Below, one piece after another: positions 18,539-28,258 of a stretch of 64,000 nucleotides of DNA. Source of the stretch: Desulfobulbaceae bacterium BRH_c16a (GTDB taxonomy: Bacteria > Desulfobacterota > Desulfobulbia > Desulfobulbales > Desulfocapsaceae); assembly GCA_000961725.1 (NCBI GenBank), contig LADS01000004.1, positions 186,001 through 250,000 on the forward strand, in the 5' to 3' direction. The notes beneath the pieces were generated by a model, which saw nothing but the letters and a program-made list of their open reading frames with translations, made no database searches and was not told where the DNA came from. The translations under genes were made by a program, and so were the position numbers. Each line of letters starts with the position of its first letter. Position 1 is the stretch's first letter.

Positions 18539-21500
18539 TTAGAGGTTCCGGACCGCTTCCTGAAGATTCTTATTGGAGCTGACCAGCCTATCGAGGGCGC
18601 CGACGGTTTCACTGAGCGACCGGTTGACCATTCCGGTCGACTGCTGGTTTTCCTTGGACGAAATCGCCACATTCTCAATTTCCGCCATAACGGTCTGACC
18701 GCTGCTGCAGAGATTTTTCGACTGCTGACTGAGATTGTTCACCGCCAGGGAGATGGTCCCTATCCCTTTGGAAATTGTTTCCATCGAGTCAAGAGCGGTA
18801 TTGATAACCCTGCCGCCTTCGTCGAGCATAACCATCCCGTTCTGCATCGCCGTAATGGTCTGGAGAGAATCCTTTTCCACCTTTTTGACGATATCGGAGA
18901 TGTCGATCGCCGATTTCGAGCTGTTTTCGGCAAGCTTCCGCACCTCGTCGGCGACCACCGCGAAACCGCGTCCGGCATCTCCGGCCCGCGCCGCCTCGAT
19001 TGCCGCATTGAAGGCGAGCAGATTGGTTTTCGAGGCGATGTCCTTGATAATATCGACAAACCCGGAGATCTTCTCCAGCTGGCTGACCAGTCCGCTGACC
19101 ATTTCATTGTTTTTCTTCATGGCATTGTTGATATCGACCAGCTTCTGTTCGGCATTCTTGCCGGCAGCCTTGCCTGTTTCCGCCTCCTTCGACAGGTCGG
19201 TGGCAAGACGGTTGGACTCGGTCGACAGACTGAGCATCTCGCTTGAGCTGGCTACCATTTCTTTCACGGTTTTCATCGAGCCGTCGAGCTTTCTCACTTC
19301 CTCGTCGATCAGGGCATTCATCTCGTCGACTTTGGTGTTGGCCTGGTCCATCTGCCGTTTCGACTCATTGACCAGGGAATCGACATCGTTCACCGCATCG
19401 CCGATCAATTTTTCCACTGCTTTTTCGGCAGTCACATCGGTGATATACTCCAGGGCGCCCTTGATGTTGCCTTTGGCATCCTTGATCGGCGAGGCGGTAT
19501 ATTTGATCGGCATGATCTTGCCGTTGGGTTTGGCGGTCGTCTGTTCCTGGATGACGGAATCGGTGCGCATTGCCTGACTGCAGGCGCATTTCTCGGTGCG
19601 GCAATGATCGGTCATGAACAGATCGTAGCACTTCTTGCCGATCACCTGGTCTGGGGTCCGCCCGAGAACTGAGGCTCCGGCCGGATTCATGAAGGTGACT
19701 TTATAATCGGTGTCTATCGACATAATCGGCGTCGGGATGGTGTTGAGATTCTCTATCTTCTCATCCGCCGCCTGTTTCTGCCGGACCTCCTCGGTCACAT
19801 CAAGCACATACTCGAGAGCTCCCTTTATATTGCCTTTTGCGTCCTTGATCGGCGCGCCGGTATATTTGATCGGGATGATGACCCCTTCGGCCGGACGGGC
19901 GATGGTATGCTCGGTCACCACCGAATCGGTCTTCATCGCCCTGGTACAGGCGCATTTCTCGGTCTTGCAATGCGGCGTCTTGAACAGATCGTAACACTTC
20001 CTGCCGACGAGCTGGTCCGGGGTTGAGCCAACCACCGCAGCTCCCGCCGGATTCATGAAAGTGATGTTATAATCGGTATCGATCGCTATGATCGGTGTCG
20101 GGATGGTGTTGAGATTCTCAATCTTTTCTTCCGCCGCCTGCTTTTGCTGGGTCTCCTCAGTCATATCAAGGACATATTCAAGTGCTCCTTTGATATTTCC
20201 CTTGGCATCCTTGATCGGCGCGCCGGTGTACTTGATCGGAATGATGACCCCTTCGGCCGGACGGGCGATAGTATGCTCGGTCACCACCGAATCGGTCTTC
20301 ATCGCCCTGGCGAGCGCGCATTTTTCGGTCTTGCAATGGGGCGTCTTGAACAGGTCGTAGCATTTCCTGCCGAGCACCGCATCCGGAGTGGAACCGACAA
20401 CTGCCGCGCCTGCCGGATTCATGAAGGTGATGGTGAAATCGGTGTCGATGGCCAGAATCGGCGTCGGAATAATATTAAGGTTCTCGATCTTCTCATCCGC
20501 CGCCTGTTTCTGTTTGACCTCCTCCGTCATATCAAGGACATATTCAAGCGCTCCTTTGATGTTGCCCTTGGCGTCCTTGATCGGCGCGCCGGTATATTTG
20601 ATCGGGATGATAACCCCTTCCGCCGGGCGGGCAATAGTCTGCTCGGTCACCACGGAATCGGTCCTCATCGCCCGGCCGCAGGCACATTTGTCGGTCTTGC
20701 AGTGGGGAGTCTTGAACAGGTCATAGCATTTCCTGCCGATCACCTCGTCTGGGGTTTTGCCGGCGACCGCGGCGCCTGCCGGGTTCATATAGGTGATGGT
20801 AAAATCGGTGTCTATGGCCAGGACCGGCGTGGGCAGGGTGTTGAGGTTTTCGATCTTTTCGTCGGCCATCTGCTTCTGCTTTACTTCATCCGTCATATCG
20901 AGAATATACTCAAGGGCGCCTTTAATATTGCCCTTGGCATCCTTGACCGGGGCACCGGTATACTTGATCGGCACGATGACGCCGTCCCGTGGTCTGGCGA
21001 TAGTATATTCGGTTACCACCGAATCGGTCTTCATTGCCCTGGCGCAGGCACATTTGTCGGTCTTGCAGTGGGGGGTCTTGAACAGATCGTAACATTTCCT
21101 GCCGATCACCTCGTCGACCGTAAGGCCGGCGACGGCGGCTCCCGCAGGATTCATGAACGTGATGGCAAATTTGGTGTCGATCTCCATTATCGGAGTGGGG
21201 ATGACATCCAGGTCGGTCGACAACTGCCGTAAGCGCGCTTCCGTCGCTTTCATCAGACTGATATCGGTCAGGGTAACGAAAGTGCCGCCACTGCCGTTCA
21301 TCGGCACGGCTTTGCTGGAAAAGAAGGTGATTTCTTTATCGCCGTTCTGGTAGATAACTTCCGCCCCCACCGGCTTATTGATTCTTCGCGATTTATCGAC
21401 CGGACAGTCCTTTGTGCCGCAGAGCTGGGTGGGACAGGCCTCCTCGCAGGTCATCTTGCCGAACACGGTATCCCCGGAGAGGTTGAACCTTTCGAGAAAG

Positions 21501-21616
21501 GAGGTATTGGCCCAGGTCACGACCTTTTTCTCGTTGACGATATAGCTCGGCTCCATCAGCAGATTCAAACATGACGTATCATTTTCCATCTTCGTTGCCT
21601 TTTGCGTGTTTTCCAT
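18539..21616 (-). CDS. Soluble methyl-accepting chemotaxis protein with six PAS domains, five in tandem near-identical copies
   Basis: 1025 residues with no transmembrane segment, so a cytoplasmic chemoreceptor. A divergent PAS domain (about 15-125) with Cys-rich [15 protein letters not shown] is followed by five PAS copies of 122 residues (about 130-740). Each has MNPAGA, a [13 protein letters not shown] motif followed by a further Cys pair, and a PIKYT...[13 protein letters not shown] core. The C-terminal part (about 760-1025) is the MCP coiled coil, with the hairpin tip [20 protein letters not shown]. It would bind CheW/CheA in a cytoplasmic array, with the PAS units sensing redox state, a metal or a small ligand through their conserved Cys/His. 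A GGGAGAGG site precedes ATG 21616, and the triple-CheW gene lies 53 bases upstream in the same direction. Confidence 0.93.
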   Translation of the reverse strand: MENTQKATKMENDTSCLNLLMEPSYIVNEKKVVTWANTSFLERFNLSGDTVFGKMTCEEACPTQLCGTKDCPVDKSRRINKPVGAEVIYQNGDKEITFFSSKAVPMNGSGGTFVTLTDISLMKATEARLRQLSTDLDVIPTPIMEIDTKFAITFMNPAGAAVAGLTVDEVIGRKCYDLFKTPHCKTDKCACARAMKTDSVVTEYTIARPRDGVIVPIKYTGAPVKDAKGNIKGALEYILDMTDEVKQKQMADEKIENLNTLPTPVLAIDTDFTITYMNPAGAAVAGKTPDEVIGRKCYDLFKTPHCKTDKCACGRAMRTDSVVTEQTIARPAEGVIIPIKYTGAPIKDAKGNIKGALEYVLDMTEEVKQKQAADEKIENLNIIPTPILAIDTDFTITFMNPAGAAVVGSTPDAVLGRKCYDLFKTPHCKTEKCALARAMKTDSVVTEHTIARPAEGVIIPIKYTGAPIKDAKGNIKGALEYVLDMTEETQQKQAAEEKIENLNTIPTPIIAIDTDYNITFMNPAGAAVVGSTPDQLVGRKCYDLFKTPHCKTEKCACTRAMKTDSVVTEHTIARPAEGVIIPIKYTGAPIKDAKGNIKGALEYVLDVTEEVRQKQAADEKIENLNTIPTPIMSIDTDYKVTFMNPAGASVLGRTPDQVIGKKCYDLFMTDHCRTEKCACSQAMRTDSVIQEQTTAKPNGKIMPIKYTASPIKDAKGNIKGALEYITDVTAEKAVEKLIGDAVNDVDSLVNESKRQMDQANTKVDEMNALIDEEVRKLDGSMKTVKEMVASSSEMLSLSTESNRLATDLSKEAETGKAAGKNAEQKLVDINNAMKKNNEMVSGLVSQLEKISGFVDIIKDIASKTNLLAFNAAIEAARAGDAGRGFAVVADEVRKLAENSSKSAIDISDIVKKVEKDSLQTITAMQNGMVMLDEGGRVINTALDSMETISKGIGTISLAVNNLSQQSKNLCSSGQTVMAEIENVAISSKENQQSTGMVNRSLSETVGALDRLVSSNKNLQEAVRNL
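19397..21226 (-). repeat. Five tandem 366-bp repeats encoding PAS domains
   Basis: The same landmark (the codons for Asn-Pro-Ala-Gly) recurs at 19681, 20047, 20413, 20779 and 21145, exactly 366 bases apart each time, so every unit is 122 codons. Copies 2-4 are the most alike and the outer ones more diverged, as expected for expansion by unequal recombination from the centre. Boundaries are approximate. Confidence 0.93.
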
Positions 21617-21669
21617 ACTCTACCTCTCCCAGTCCTGTTATTTGGTAAGATCCTTAAACTGTCTTTCTT

Positions 21670-23205
21670 TTACTGTTGCATATCGAGGTGATTGCGGATC
21701 AGATTGTGAATGTTGACGACCAAAACGTGTTCACTTGTCCCGTCTTCATGGGCAAAGACTATCAGCCTGTCCAGCGTATCTTTCTTTTTAGCCAGATCCT
21801 TTTTGAGCGAAGAGGTGGTCTGATATTGCTCCTGCTTGTAGATCGTCACAATACCGTCTACTTCAAGAGCAACAGTTCTCGACTCCGTGCGGCAGATAAT
21901 GAGTTTCTGCTCCTCTTTTTTGTGTTCCGCACTCTTGAAACCGTAAAATTCTCGCAGATTGACTACCGGAACCACCAATCCCCGCAAATTGATGACGCCG
22001 CTGTTGTAGCCACCGGCTCCCGGCAAGCCCAAGATGCCTGTTTTCTCAATAATTTCCTGGACATCCTTCAGCTGCACCGCCATATATTTACCGACACTGA
22101 AAACCAGATAGCAGTTTTCAGTGATCAGGTGATGGGCACCGGCTGCCTGTTCCTTCTCCCGGACCTTCGGCGCCTCGGCACCATTACTCAGGCGGGCCAG
22201 GGCCTTGAGCTCATCGGCACGGCCGTAAATAAGATGGTCCATGTTGAGCAACAGGATATTGTTCCCATCGTTTTTCTGATAAATTCCTGCAACGGATGCA
22301 TTCCCCCCTCCTCCGATCGGCAGGATTTCGTCCTCGGGTATCATCTCGATCGCTTTCACTTCTTCAACAATCAGACCAACCGAAAAACTGTTGTCCGACA
22401 CCACTAGAATCCTTGTGTTCTCGCCAAGATACTCGTCTTCTGAAATCCCTGGTCCGTCGAGCAGCCGCCTGGCGTTCAGCACCGGAATGGTTTTGCCCCT
22501 GAGCGTCAGGGAACCGTCGACATCGCTGTGCTTGTACAGGTCCTGGATCGAATCGCTGAACGGCGGATTCTTCTCTTCAACGCCACCGCGGTACATCCGG
22601 TCGATCGCTTCGAAGAAGGTTATCTCCTGGGTGTATTCCACCGGCACTCCATACTGTTGGCCGGCAAAACCGAAGATCACATATCGGCAGAATTTTCTTT
22701 CCCTGGTTTCTTTGCCGTCGTTTCGCAGGGATTCGCCGATTTCCTCGAGTTCTACGGTGTTGCCGGGGAAAAGATTGCCCAGGTCGAGAAGTTCGACTGT
22801 CCGTTTGCCCTGCTCGAGGGTAATGAGCGAAGAGATGATCCGGTCTTCAGTCTGCAGGGCGACATCCACCTTGCGGACATCCGCCGGACTGACCGCAAAA
22901 ACCTCTTTGATATCATCGAAAAGCAGGCCATACCGACGATGGAAGAGTTTGACCACCGCAACCTTGGCGTTCCCATCGTATTCCCGCTCGACCAGTCCCA
23001 ACCGTTTTTTCAGGTTGATCAGCGGGATCACCTCATTGCGCAGATGCATGATCCCTTCGACAAAATCAAGGCTGGCGGGTAACCGCTGGATTGCTCCCGT
23101 TACCGGTGTTGCCTCGGCAACACTCTCTGCCCGCAGCGCGATCTCCAGCCCTTCGGTTCTGTCGAGGAGAAATGATGCAAATAACTGTTGCTGTGTCATC
23201 GCCAT
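21670..23205 (-). CDS. Triple CheW-domain coupling protein
   Basis: 511 residues made of three CheW-like domains (about 5-150, 180-340, 365-505). Each has the VIPLINL- or VVPVVNLRE-type strand and the NLRG-like loop that CheW uses to bind receptor tips and CheA: LRNEVIPLINLKKRLG in the first, LRGKTIPVLNARRLL in the second, NLRGLVVPVVNLREF in the third. A short linker with charged residues joins each pair. CheW normally bridges receptors and CheA; three domains in one chain suggest a scaffold that cross-links several receptors or kinases. Between a small unknown gene (14 bases upstream) and the chemoreceptor (53 bases downstream). No CheA gene lies in the window. Confidence 0.9.
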   Translation of the reverse strand: MAMTQQQLFASFLLDRTEGLEIALRAESVAEATPVTGAIQRLPASLDFVEGIMHLRNEVIPLINLKKRLGLVEREYDGNAKVAVVKLFHRRYGLLFDDIKEVFAVSPADVRKVDVALQTEDRIISSLITLEQGKRTVELLDLGNLFPGNTVELEEIGESLRNDGKETRERKFCRYVIFGFAGQQYGVPVEYTQEITFFEAIDRMYRGGVEEKNPPFSDSIQDLYKHSDVDGSLTLRGKTIPVLNARRLLDGPGISEDEYLGENTRILVVSDNSFSVGLIVEEVKAIEMIPEDEILPIGGGGNASVAGIYQKNDGNNILLLNMDHLIYGRADELKALARLSNGAEAPKVREKEQAAGAHHLITENCYLVFSVGKYMAVQLKDVQEIIEKTGILGLPGAGGYNSGVINLRGLVVPVVNLREFYGFKSAEHKKEEQKLIICRTESRTVALEVDGIVTIYKQEQYQTTSSLKKDLAKKKDTLDRLIVFAHEDGTSEHVLVVNIHNLIRNHLDMQQ

Positions 23206-23219
23206 ATTCCTTTATAAAA

Positions 23220-23621
23220 TCAGTGAACGTATTTCTTCATTTTCCGTATTACCGCTTCCAGTTCAGCTATATTCCTGCCGGCATGAGTAATATAGCGTGG
23301 AGCAAGCATATGATACTTCCTGTCGTCGACACCTGCCGGGTCGGCCACCACCAGGATTTTTTTCAAACCGTCGAAAATATCTCCGGCGTCAATCATTGCC
23401 TCGAGGTCCTGCAGATCTTTGGCATACAGGATGATCAGATCTCCGGTTCTCGGAACTCGGCCTTGCGCGGGAGAGAGGCAGGACCGTTCACCGAAAAGGG
23501 TGAGAATGTTCCGGAGGCCGTCTCTTTTTCGCAATTCCGACAGATACCGCTGCGGGCAGATCTGCCACCGGCAGCCTGAACTGCAATCCGCATCATTCAT
23601 TGAGAAAAAAAATGTTGTCAT
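23220..23621 (-). CDS. Unrecognised small protein at the head of the chemotaxis group
   Basis: About 133 residues from ATG 23621; the frame stays open to 23753, but that stretch overlaps a likely promoter and looks unstructured. An N-terminal Cys cluster (DADCSSGCRWQIC) is followed by an alpha/beta segment with GDLIILYAKDLQDLEAMID and KKILVVADPAGVDDRKYH, reminiscent of a receiver-like or Rossmann-type fold lacking an obvious phospho-acceptor. I do not recognise the family. It ends 14 bases before the triple CheW start, so it probably belongs to the same transcript and may be a receptor- or CheW-associated accessory. Confidence 0.6.
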   Translation of the reverse strand: MTTFFFSMNDADCSSGCRWQICPQRYLSELRKRDGLRNILTLFGERSCLSPAQGRVPRTGDLIILYAKDLQDLEAMIDAGDIFDGLKKILVVADPAGVDDRKYHMLAPRYITHAGRNIAELEAVIRKMKKYVH

Positions 23622-23721
23622 ACCCGAATGTGTCCTTCTTATTCCCCGAAGACTGGATAATGTGGAGAAATCGCCCCGGCTGTCAACAATGTCAGACGCT
23701 GCGATCCTGCGGGAACAGCAA

Positions 23722-23737
23722 AGCATCATCTGTGCCA
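23722..23737 (-). promoter_or_regulatory. Candidate sigma-54 promoter of the chemotaxis group
   Basis: Minus-strand TGGCACAGATGATGCT matches TGGCAC-N5-TTGCW with correct spacing and one mismatch (A for the first T). It would start transcription near 23710, giving a leader of about 90 bases before the small gene at 23621. Support: position upstream of the group, and an NtrC-type regulator gene encoded next door. Confidence 0.4.
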
Positions 23738-23897
23738 CGTGTGGCTTGAGCACGTGAAAGAATTAAACTCTTTATTGTTTGCATGCTCTTTAGACGATCG
23801 ACAGGAAATCCCGGAGACAATCGGGCACAAGGAGGGTGTCAACAAAAGTGAACAATCGGATTTTTGTTAACAATTATCGGGGAAGGGTGCGGGTTGT

Positions 23898-25277
23898 TCA
23901 GGAAAATTCGACACCATACTTCACGAAGAGCTGATAGAGCCGGGTCCGTGAAATGCCGGAGAGCCTTGCCGCCTCGGTGACATTACCGCCGGCCGCGACC
24001 TTCAGCTTGCCTAAGTATTCAAGCTCATACCGGCTTTTATAGGCACCCCAGGTGGGCAGAGAGCAGGGCTCATCCTGCAGAACAGCTGTTTTCACTTTGA
24101 CTCCTGCCCGGGCCTGCTGCACCCGAAACTTTTCCGGCAGATGGATGGCAAAGCAGGTCGGTCCCAGCAGCGGGTTGGTAAAGACCTGTTCCATGGTCTG
24201 GAACAGCTCACGAACATTGCCGGGCCACTCGTAGGCGAGCAAGGCCTCGATAAAATCACCGGCAACGCCTTTTATCTCCATGCCGTAACGTTGACAGAGT
24301 TTTGCGACGAAATGAAGCACCAGGTCACGGATGTCTTCCTTGCGCAATCTGAGCTGCGGAAGATCAATAACAAAGGCCTGCAGCCTGAACAACAGATCCT
24401 CCCTGAAGGTACCCTTCTCGACGCATTCCTGGAGATTCCGGTTGGTGGCGGCGACAACCCGGAAGTCGCTGTACAGGTGTTTGGTCGAACCGACCGGACG
24501 ATATTCATGCTCCTGCAGGAGACGAAGAAACGTCTTCTGGATATTCAACGGCAATTCCCCCACCTCGTCAAGAAACAAGGTGCCGAGATGGGCGTGTTTG
24601 ACCAGGCCGTCCTGGGATGCATCGGCGTTGGTAAAGGCCCCCTTGACATGGCCGAACAGGGTGCTTTCGATAAGCGTCTCGGGCAGGGCGGCGCAATCGA
24701 CCACGACGAAGTTTTTCTCGGCCCGCGAGCCGTTTTCGTGGATTGCTCTGGCAAACAGTTCCTTACCGGTGCCGGTTGCGCCGGTCACCAGGACACTGAC
24801 ATCGGAGGCGGAGGCTCTGGCTATCTGATTCAGGCATTTGCGAATCGCCGGACTGTTGCCGATGATTTTATCGCGCTTCAAGGCTATCGGCATGGTCGAT
24901 ACCTTCAGCTTTTCCTTACGGTATTGCAGAACACGCGTCAGTTGCAGGGAAAGCTCGCGGATGATATAGGGTTTCTCGATATAACTCCAGGCACCGCTGA
25001 CCACAGCTTTCTCCGCCCCGTCCGCCTCCCCTTGCCCGGTGATAATGATCACTTCGGGGTTGGCAGGCGAGGCGGCTATAGCCGGAATATATTCCAGCCC
25101 GTTGCCGTCCGGCAGCTGGACATCGAGCAGAACCACATCGAATGGCGATTGCCGCAGCAGGGCAAGGCCTCCTGTAAGATTACAGGCTGAAGCCGCCTCA
25201 TGGCCGTTGCCCGTCATTTGCTCGGCGAGCATCTCCACCAGGATTCGATCATCGTCAATGATCAATATCTTTGCCAT
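23898..25277 (-). CDS. NtrC-family response regulator with variant GAFTNA motif
   Basis: 459 residues: receiver domain (1-120, with acidic DDD at 8-10 and phospho-Asp in LLDVQLPDG near 52), AAA+ domain (about 140-375, Walker A GATGTGKE, Walker B region LFLDEVGELP, arginine-finger region), and a Fis-type helix-turn-helix at the end (NVTEAARLSGISRTRLYQLF). The sigma-54 contact loop reads GAFTNA in place of GAFTGA, which may alter how it couples ATP hydrolysis to sigma-54. Its start overlaps the histidine kinase gene by 23 bases, so the two form a cognate pair. Targets are unknown; the nearby chemotaxis promoter is a candidate. Confidence 0.92.
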   Translation of the reverse strand: MAKILIIDDDRILVEMLAEQMTGNGHEAASACNLTGGLALLRQSPFDVVLLDVQLPDGNGLEYIPAIAASPANPEVIIITGQGEADGAEKAVVSGAWSYIEKPYIIRELSLQLTRVLQYRKEKLKVSTMPIALKRDKIIGNSPAIRKCLNQIARASASDVSVLVTGATGTGKELFARAIHENGSRAEKNFVVVDCAALPETLIESTLFGHVKGAFTNADASQDGLVKHAHLGTLFLDEVGELPLNIQKTFLRLLQEHEYRPVGSTKHLYSDFRVVAATNRNLQECVEKGTFREDLLFRLQAFVIDLPQLRLRKEDIRDLVLHFVAKLCQRYGMEIKGVAGDFIEALLAYEWPGNVRELFQTMEQVFTNPLLGPTCFAIHLPEKFRVQQARAGVKVKTAVLQDEPCSLPTWGAYKSRYELEYLGKLKVAAGGNVTEAARLSGISRTRLYQLFVKYGVEFS

Positions 25278-27555
25278 GTTCCAATATTTCTCGAACGATA
25301 TGTTGAAGTTTTTCCTTCTTTACCGGCTTCTGGATGAGCTCTCGTATTCCCAGCATCTTTGCCCGCCCACTATCGAAATTGTCACTGTGCCCGGTGAGCA
25401 TGATGATCGGCAGCTCAGGGCGCAGAGCTAGAAATTCTCTCGCCAGTTCGGCACCTGTCATGCCCGGCATCAGCATATCGGTAAGCACCAGGTCACAGCA
25501 GTCGGGGTTTTCGCGAAATTTTTTCACTGCCGCAATACTTTCATGGAAGGCCTCGACCCGATAGCCGACATTTTCAAGGATGGCCCGAAAAACCTCGATC
25601 ACCGGCACCTCATCGTCAACAACCATAATCCTTTCGTTGCCGCCGCGGACAGCCCGAACCCTCTTTTCCCGGGTATCGATGTCACGTCCGTCGACCGCAA
25701 GGTAGACATGAAAGGTTGTTCCCGCCCCGACCTTGCTGGCGACATGGATTTCCCCTTTATGCTTCTTGATGATGCCATGCACGACGGCAAGCCCGAGGCC
25801 GGTACCCTGCTCTATCTTCTTGGTAGTATAGAAGGGGTCGAAGATCTTCGCCAGCTTATTTTCTTCTATGCCGCAACCGGTGTCCGCCACTTCGAGATCA
25901 AGATAACCTTCCGATTTTTCAAGACTGACGCCAAAGCCGTCGAGCCCTTCCACCGACTGCCTTTCCGACAGCCGGATGGTGATACGGCCATGATCTTCGC
26001 CAATGGATTGCCTGGCATTGGTACAAAGATTCATAAGCACCTGATAGATCTGCCCCGGATCGGCAAAAATCGACCGGCAGGAATTATCGATTTCATGGAC
26101 CAGTTCAATGGTTGCCGGCAGGGAAGGACGGAGCAGTTTTATGATCTCCCTCACAATATACTGCACCTTCAAGAGCCGGAACTGACCGTAACTCTCCTGC
26201 CTGCTGAAGGTCAGGATCTGTTTCACCAGATCAGCCGCCCGGTCGCCGCCGGCCAGGACCTGATCGATATCCTTTCTGGCCGGATGATCCCTGGGCAGCT
26301 GACTCTTGGCCATTTCCCCATAGCCGATCATTGCCGCAAGGATATTATTGAAGTCATGGGCAATTCCGCCGGCAAGCGTGCCCAGGGCCTCCATCTTCAT
26401 AGCCTGATGAAGCTGCTTTTCCAGCAATTCCTCACGGGTCACATCACGCTTGAGCCCTACATAGTTGATAATTTCTCCGGAGCTGTCCAGTACCGGAGAA
26501 ATAGTCGCATCTTCTTTGAACAGCGTTCCGTTCTTCCGGCGATTGGTCAATCGTCCCCGCCAGACGTGTTTACTCTGCAGCGTCTGCCACATTTCATCGT
26601 AAAACTGCCGATCGTGAACACCGCTTTTGAGGATGTTCAAATTCCGGCCTATCGCTTCGATCCGCGTGTAGCCGGTGCTGCTTTCAAACGCTGGATTGAC
26701 ATATTGAATAACTCCTTTATGATCGGAGATGACCACCGATTCGGAAGCCTGTTCGATCGCCGCCATCAACCGGTTTTTCTCCGATTCGTTCTGCAGGTAC
26801 TGCGTCACATCCCTGGCAACATGGACAAGCAGATGCATATTGCCGCTTTCTGAAAAAACCGGAAAAGAAGAAACACTGAAGGTTCTGTCGAGAACGGGGT
26901 TGTGGATGGTCCATGTATGGGGACAGCCGTCCGCAACTGTTTCAGTCAGCGGGCATTTTTTACAGGGGAAGTCTTTGCCGAAAAAGACATTATGACATTT
27001 CCGCCCCTTCAGTTCTCCCAGCCGATAGCCGAAGAGGTCATGAGCGGCCTTATTGGCCCTGACTATCCGCATCTCCCTGTCCTGAATGGTAACGATATCC
27101 TGCAGGGCGTCGACGGTGGTTTCCCACTCGCTTTTCGCCTGAAAGATCTGCCTGTTGGTCAGCATTTCACCAACGAGCCCACTCACGTCGGTAAGCGTCA
27201 GATATGTCAGAGCCGCACCATCGCCGCTGTTCGCCCCCGACTTCAGTGACGCACTGAGCCAGCAGATATCCTGGACCGGCGACACCTGCAGGCCGAAAAT
27301 AAACCGTACCACGGTGCCGTCTTTGTTGGCTCTGTTCAGCGGAAAGAGCGCAGCCGACTCCGGACGTCCGTCTTCGTCGACAATCCGGACGCCGAGTTCC
27401 AGCAGACGTCGACCGAGCAGTTGTTCCACCGGCAGACCAAACAGCGGTTCACAGCAATCGGTGCAGGTAGCGACACAGGCGGCGGCTGTCAGAACGACAG
27501 TCGAAATGCCAAGCTGCTCCAACAGAGGGCGCAGGGAATTATATTGAGCATTCAT
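25255..27555 (-). CDS. Hybrid PAS-domain histidine kinase with C-terminal receiver
   Basis: 766 residues, no clear membrane segment, so cytosolic. Three PAS domains are visible (about 20-130, 150-260, 275-385); the first has a Cys-rich stretch (CVATCTDCCEP) and the second a heme/Cys-type KCHNVFFGKDFPCKKCP motif. The HisKA box GGIAHDFNNILAA places the phospho-His near 398. The catalytic domain has NLCTNARQS, a DTGCGIEENKLAKIFDPF box and TGLGLAVVHGI. A receiver (about 640-760) with MVVDDE and LVLTDMLMPG closes the protein. It overlaps the NtrC-type regulator gene, giving a phosphorelay from kinase to hybrid receiver and partner. The conserved Cys sites suggest redox or gas sensing. Confidence 0.92.
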   Translation of the reverse strand: MNAQYNSLRPLLEQLGISTVVLTAAACVATCTDCCEPLFGLPVEQLLGRRLLELGVRIVDEDGRPESAALFPLNRANKDGTVVRFIFGLQVSPVQDICWLSASLKSGANSGDGAALTYLTLTDVSGLVGEMLTNRQIFQAKSEWETTVDALQDIVTIQDREMRIVRANKAAHDLFGYRLGELKGRKCHNVFFGKDFPCKKCPLTETVADGCPHTWTIHNPVLDRTFSVSSFPVFSESGNMHLLVHVARDVTQYLQNESEKNRLMAAIEQASESVVISDHKGVIQYVNPAFESSTGYTRIEAIGRNLNILKSGVHDRQFYDEMWQTLQSKHVWRGRLTNRRKNGTLFKEDATISPVLDSSGEIINYVGLKRDVTREELLEKQLHQAMKMEALGTLAGGIAHDFNNILAAMIGYGEMAKSQLPRDHPARKDIDQVLAGGDRAADLVKQILTFSRQESYGQFRLLKVQYIVREIIKLLRPSLPATIELVHEIDNSCRSIFADPGQIYQVLMNLCTNARQSIGEDHGRITIRLSERQSVEGLDGFGVSLEKSEGYLDLEVADTGCGIEENKLAKIFDPFYTTKKIEQGTGLGLAVVHGIIKKHKGEIHVASKVGAGTTFHVYLAVDGRDIDTREKRVRAVRGGNERIMVVDDEVPVIEVFRAILENVGYRVEAFHESIAAVKKFRENPDCCDLVLTDMLMPGMTGAELAREFLALRPELPIIMLTGHSDNFDSGRAKMLGIRELIQKPVKKEKLQHIVREILEHGKDIDH

Positions 27556-27789
27556 TCTTTTTGATACATGCTCCAGTTAATATTCCGACATCCGTTCTCT
27601 ATCATTTTGTATCCGTCCTCGATCACCACAAAGTGTATCCCAATGAGAACAAATACTAAAGAGATTATTGAAGAGATTTATTCCTTTACATCCGGTCGAT
27701 GATGATAATACTTGCCCATACGATATTTTTTTGACAAAATTGTAATCATAATTCCCCCTAACCGTTTCCTATTCCGGAGGTATTCAAGC

Positions 27790-28182
27790 ATGAAAATTCT
27801 GGTATGTTATCGAGGTTCCGACGTCGGCAAAGATCTCATTCACCTGGCCGCACAACACGCCAAGGCCTTTGCGGCCGACGTACAGTTGGTTACCTCCTTT
27901 CCCGGTGGCGAGAAAACAACCACACAACAGGTCATAGAAGCAGAAGAAGCCCTTGAGAAGGCCAAAAAAATTCTCACCGATCAAGGCATCGCCACCGAAT
28001 CCCATCTTCTTGTACGCGGCAAAACCGCCGGCGAAGACATCATTACCTTTGCCCGTGAGAATGCGTGCAGCGAAATCATCATTGGCGTGAAAAGCAGATC
28101 GAAAGTCGGCAAAATTCTTTTCGGCTCAACTGCGCAGTATGTCATCCTGAAGTCGGATTGCCCTGTCGTTTCGGTAAGGTAG
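27790..28182 (+). CDS. Universal stress protein (UspA family)
   Basis: 130 residues. MKILVCYRGSDVGKDLI opens the fold and the ATP-binding end reads IIIGVKSRSKVGKILFGSTAQYVI (over positions 100-123), the G-x-x..G..G-S/T pattern of nucleotide-binding USP proteins, followed by DCPVVSVR. I chose ATG 27790 behind GGAGG; the frame is open to 27712 but that part is not USP-like. USPs are cytoplasmic dimers that change under starvation or redox stress. Single gene, converging on the esterase gene. Confidence 0.88.
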   Translation: MKILVCYRGSDVGKDLIHLAAQHAKAFAADVQLVTSFPGGEKTTTQQVIEAEEALEKAKKILTDQGIATESHLLVRGKTAGEDIITFARENACSEIIIGVKSRSKVGKILFGSTAQYVILKSDCPVVSVR

Positions 28183-28204
28183 CAACCGCCAATCAGTACC
28201 CGCC

Positions 28205-28234
28205 GATTGAGGTCTGCCCCCGGCAGCCTCAATC
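28205..28234. terminator. Hairpin between convergent usp and esterase genes
   Basis: GATTGAGG-T-CTGCC loop CCC GGCAG-CCTCAATC: 13 pairs with one bulge, centred between the two stops at 28182 and 28259. No U-tract follows on either strand. Confidence 0.4.
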
Positions 28235-28258
28235 ATGCAGCCTGTTCGGAAAATTTTT

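Noticed and set aside
19397..21226. Regular repeats that might be read as a CRISPR-like or satellite array
   Set aside because: The unit is 366 bases, in frame, and encodes complete PAS domains; there are no spacers.
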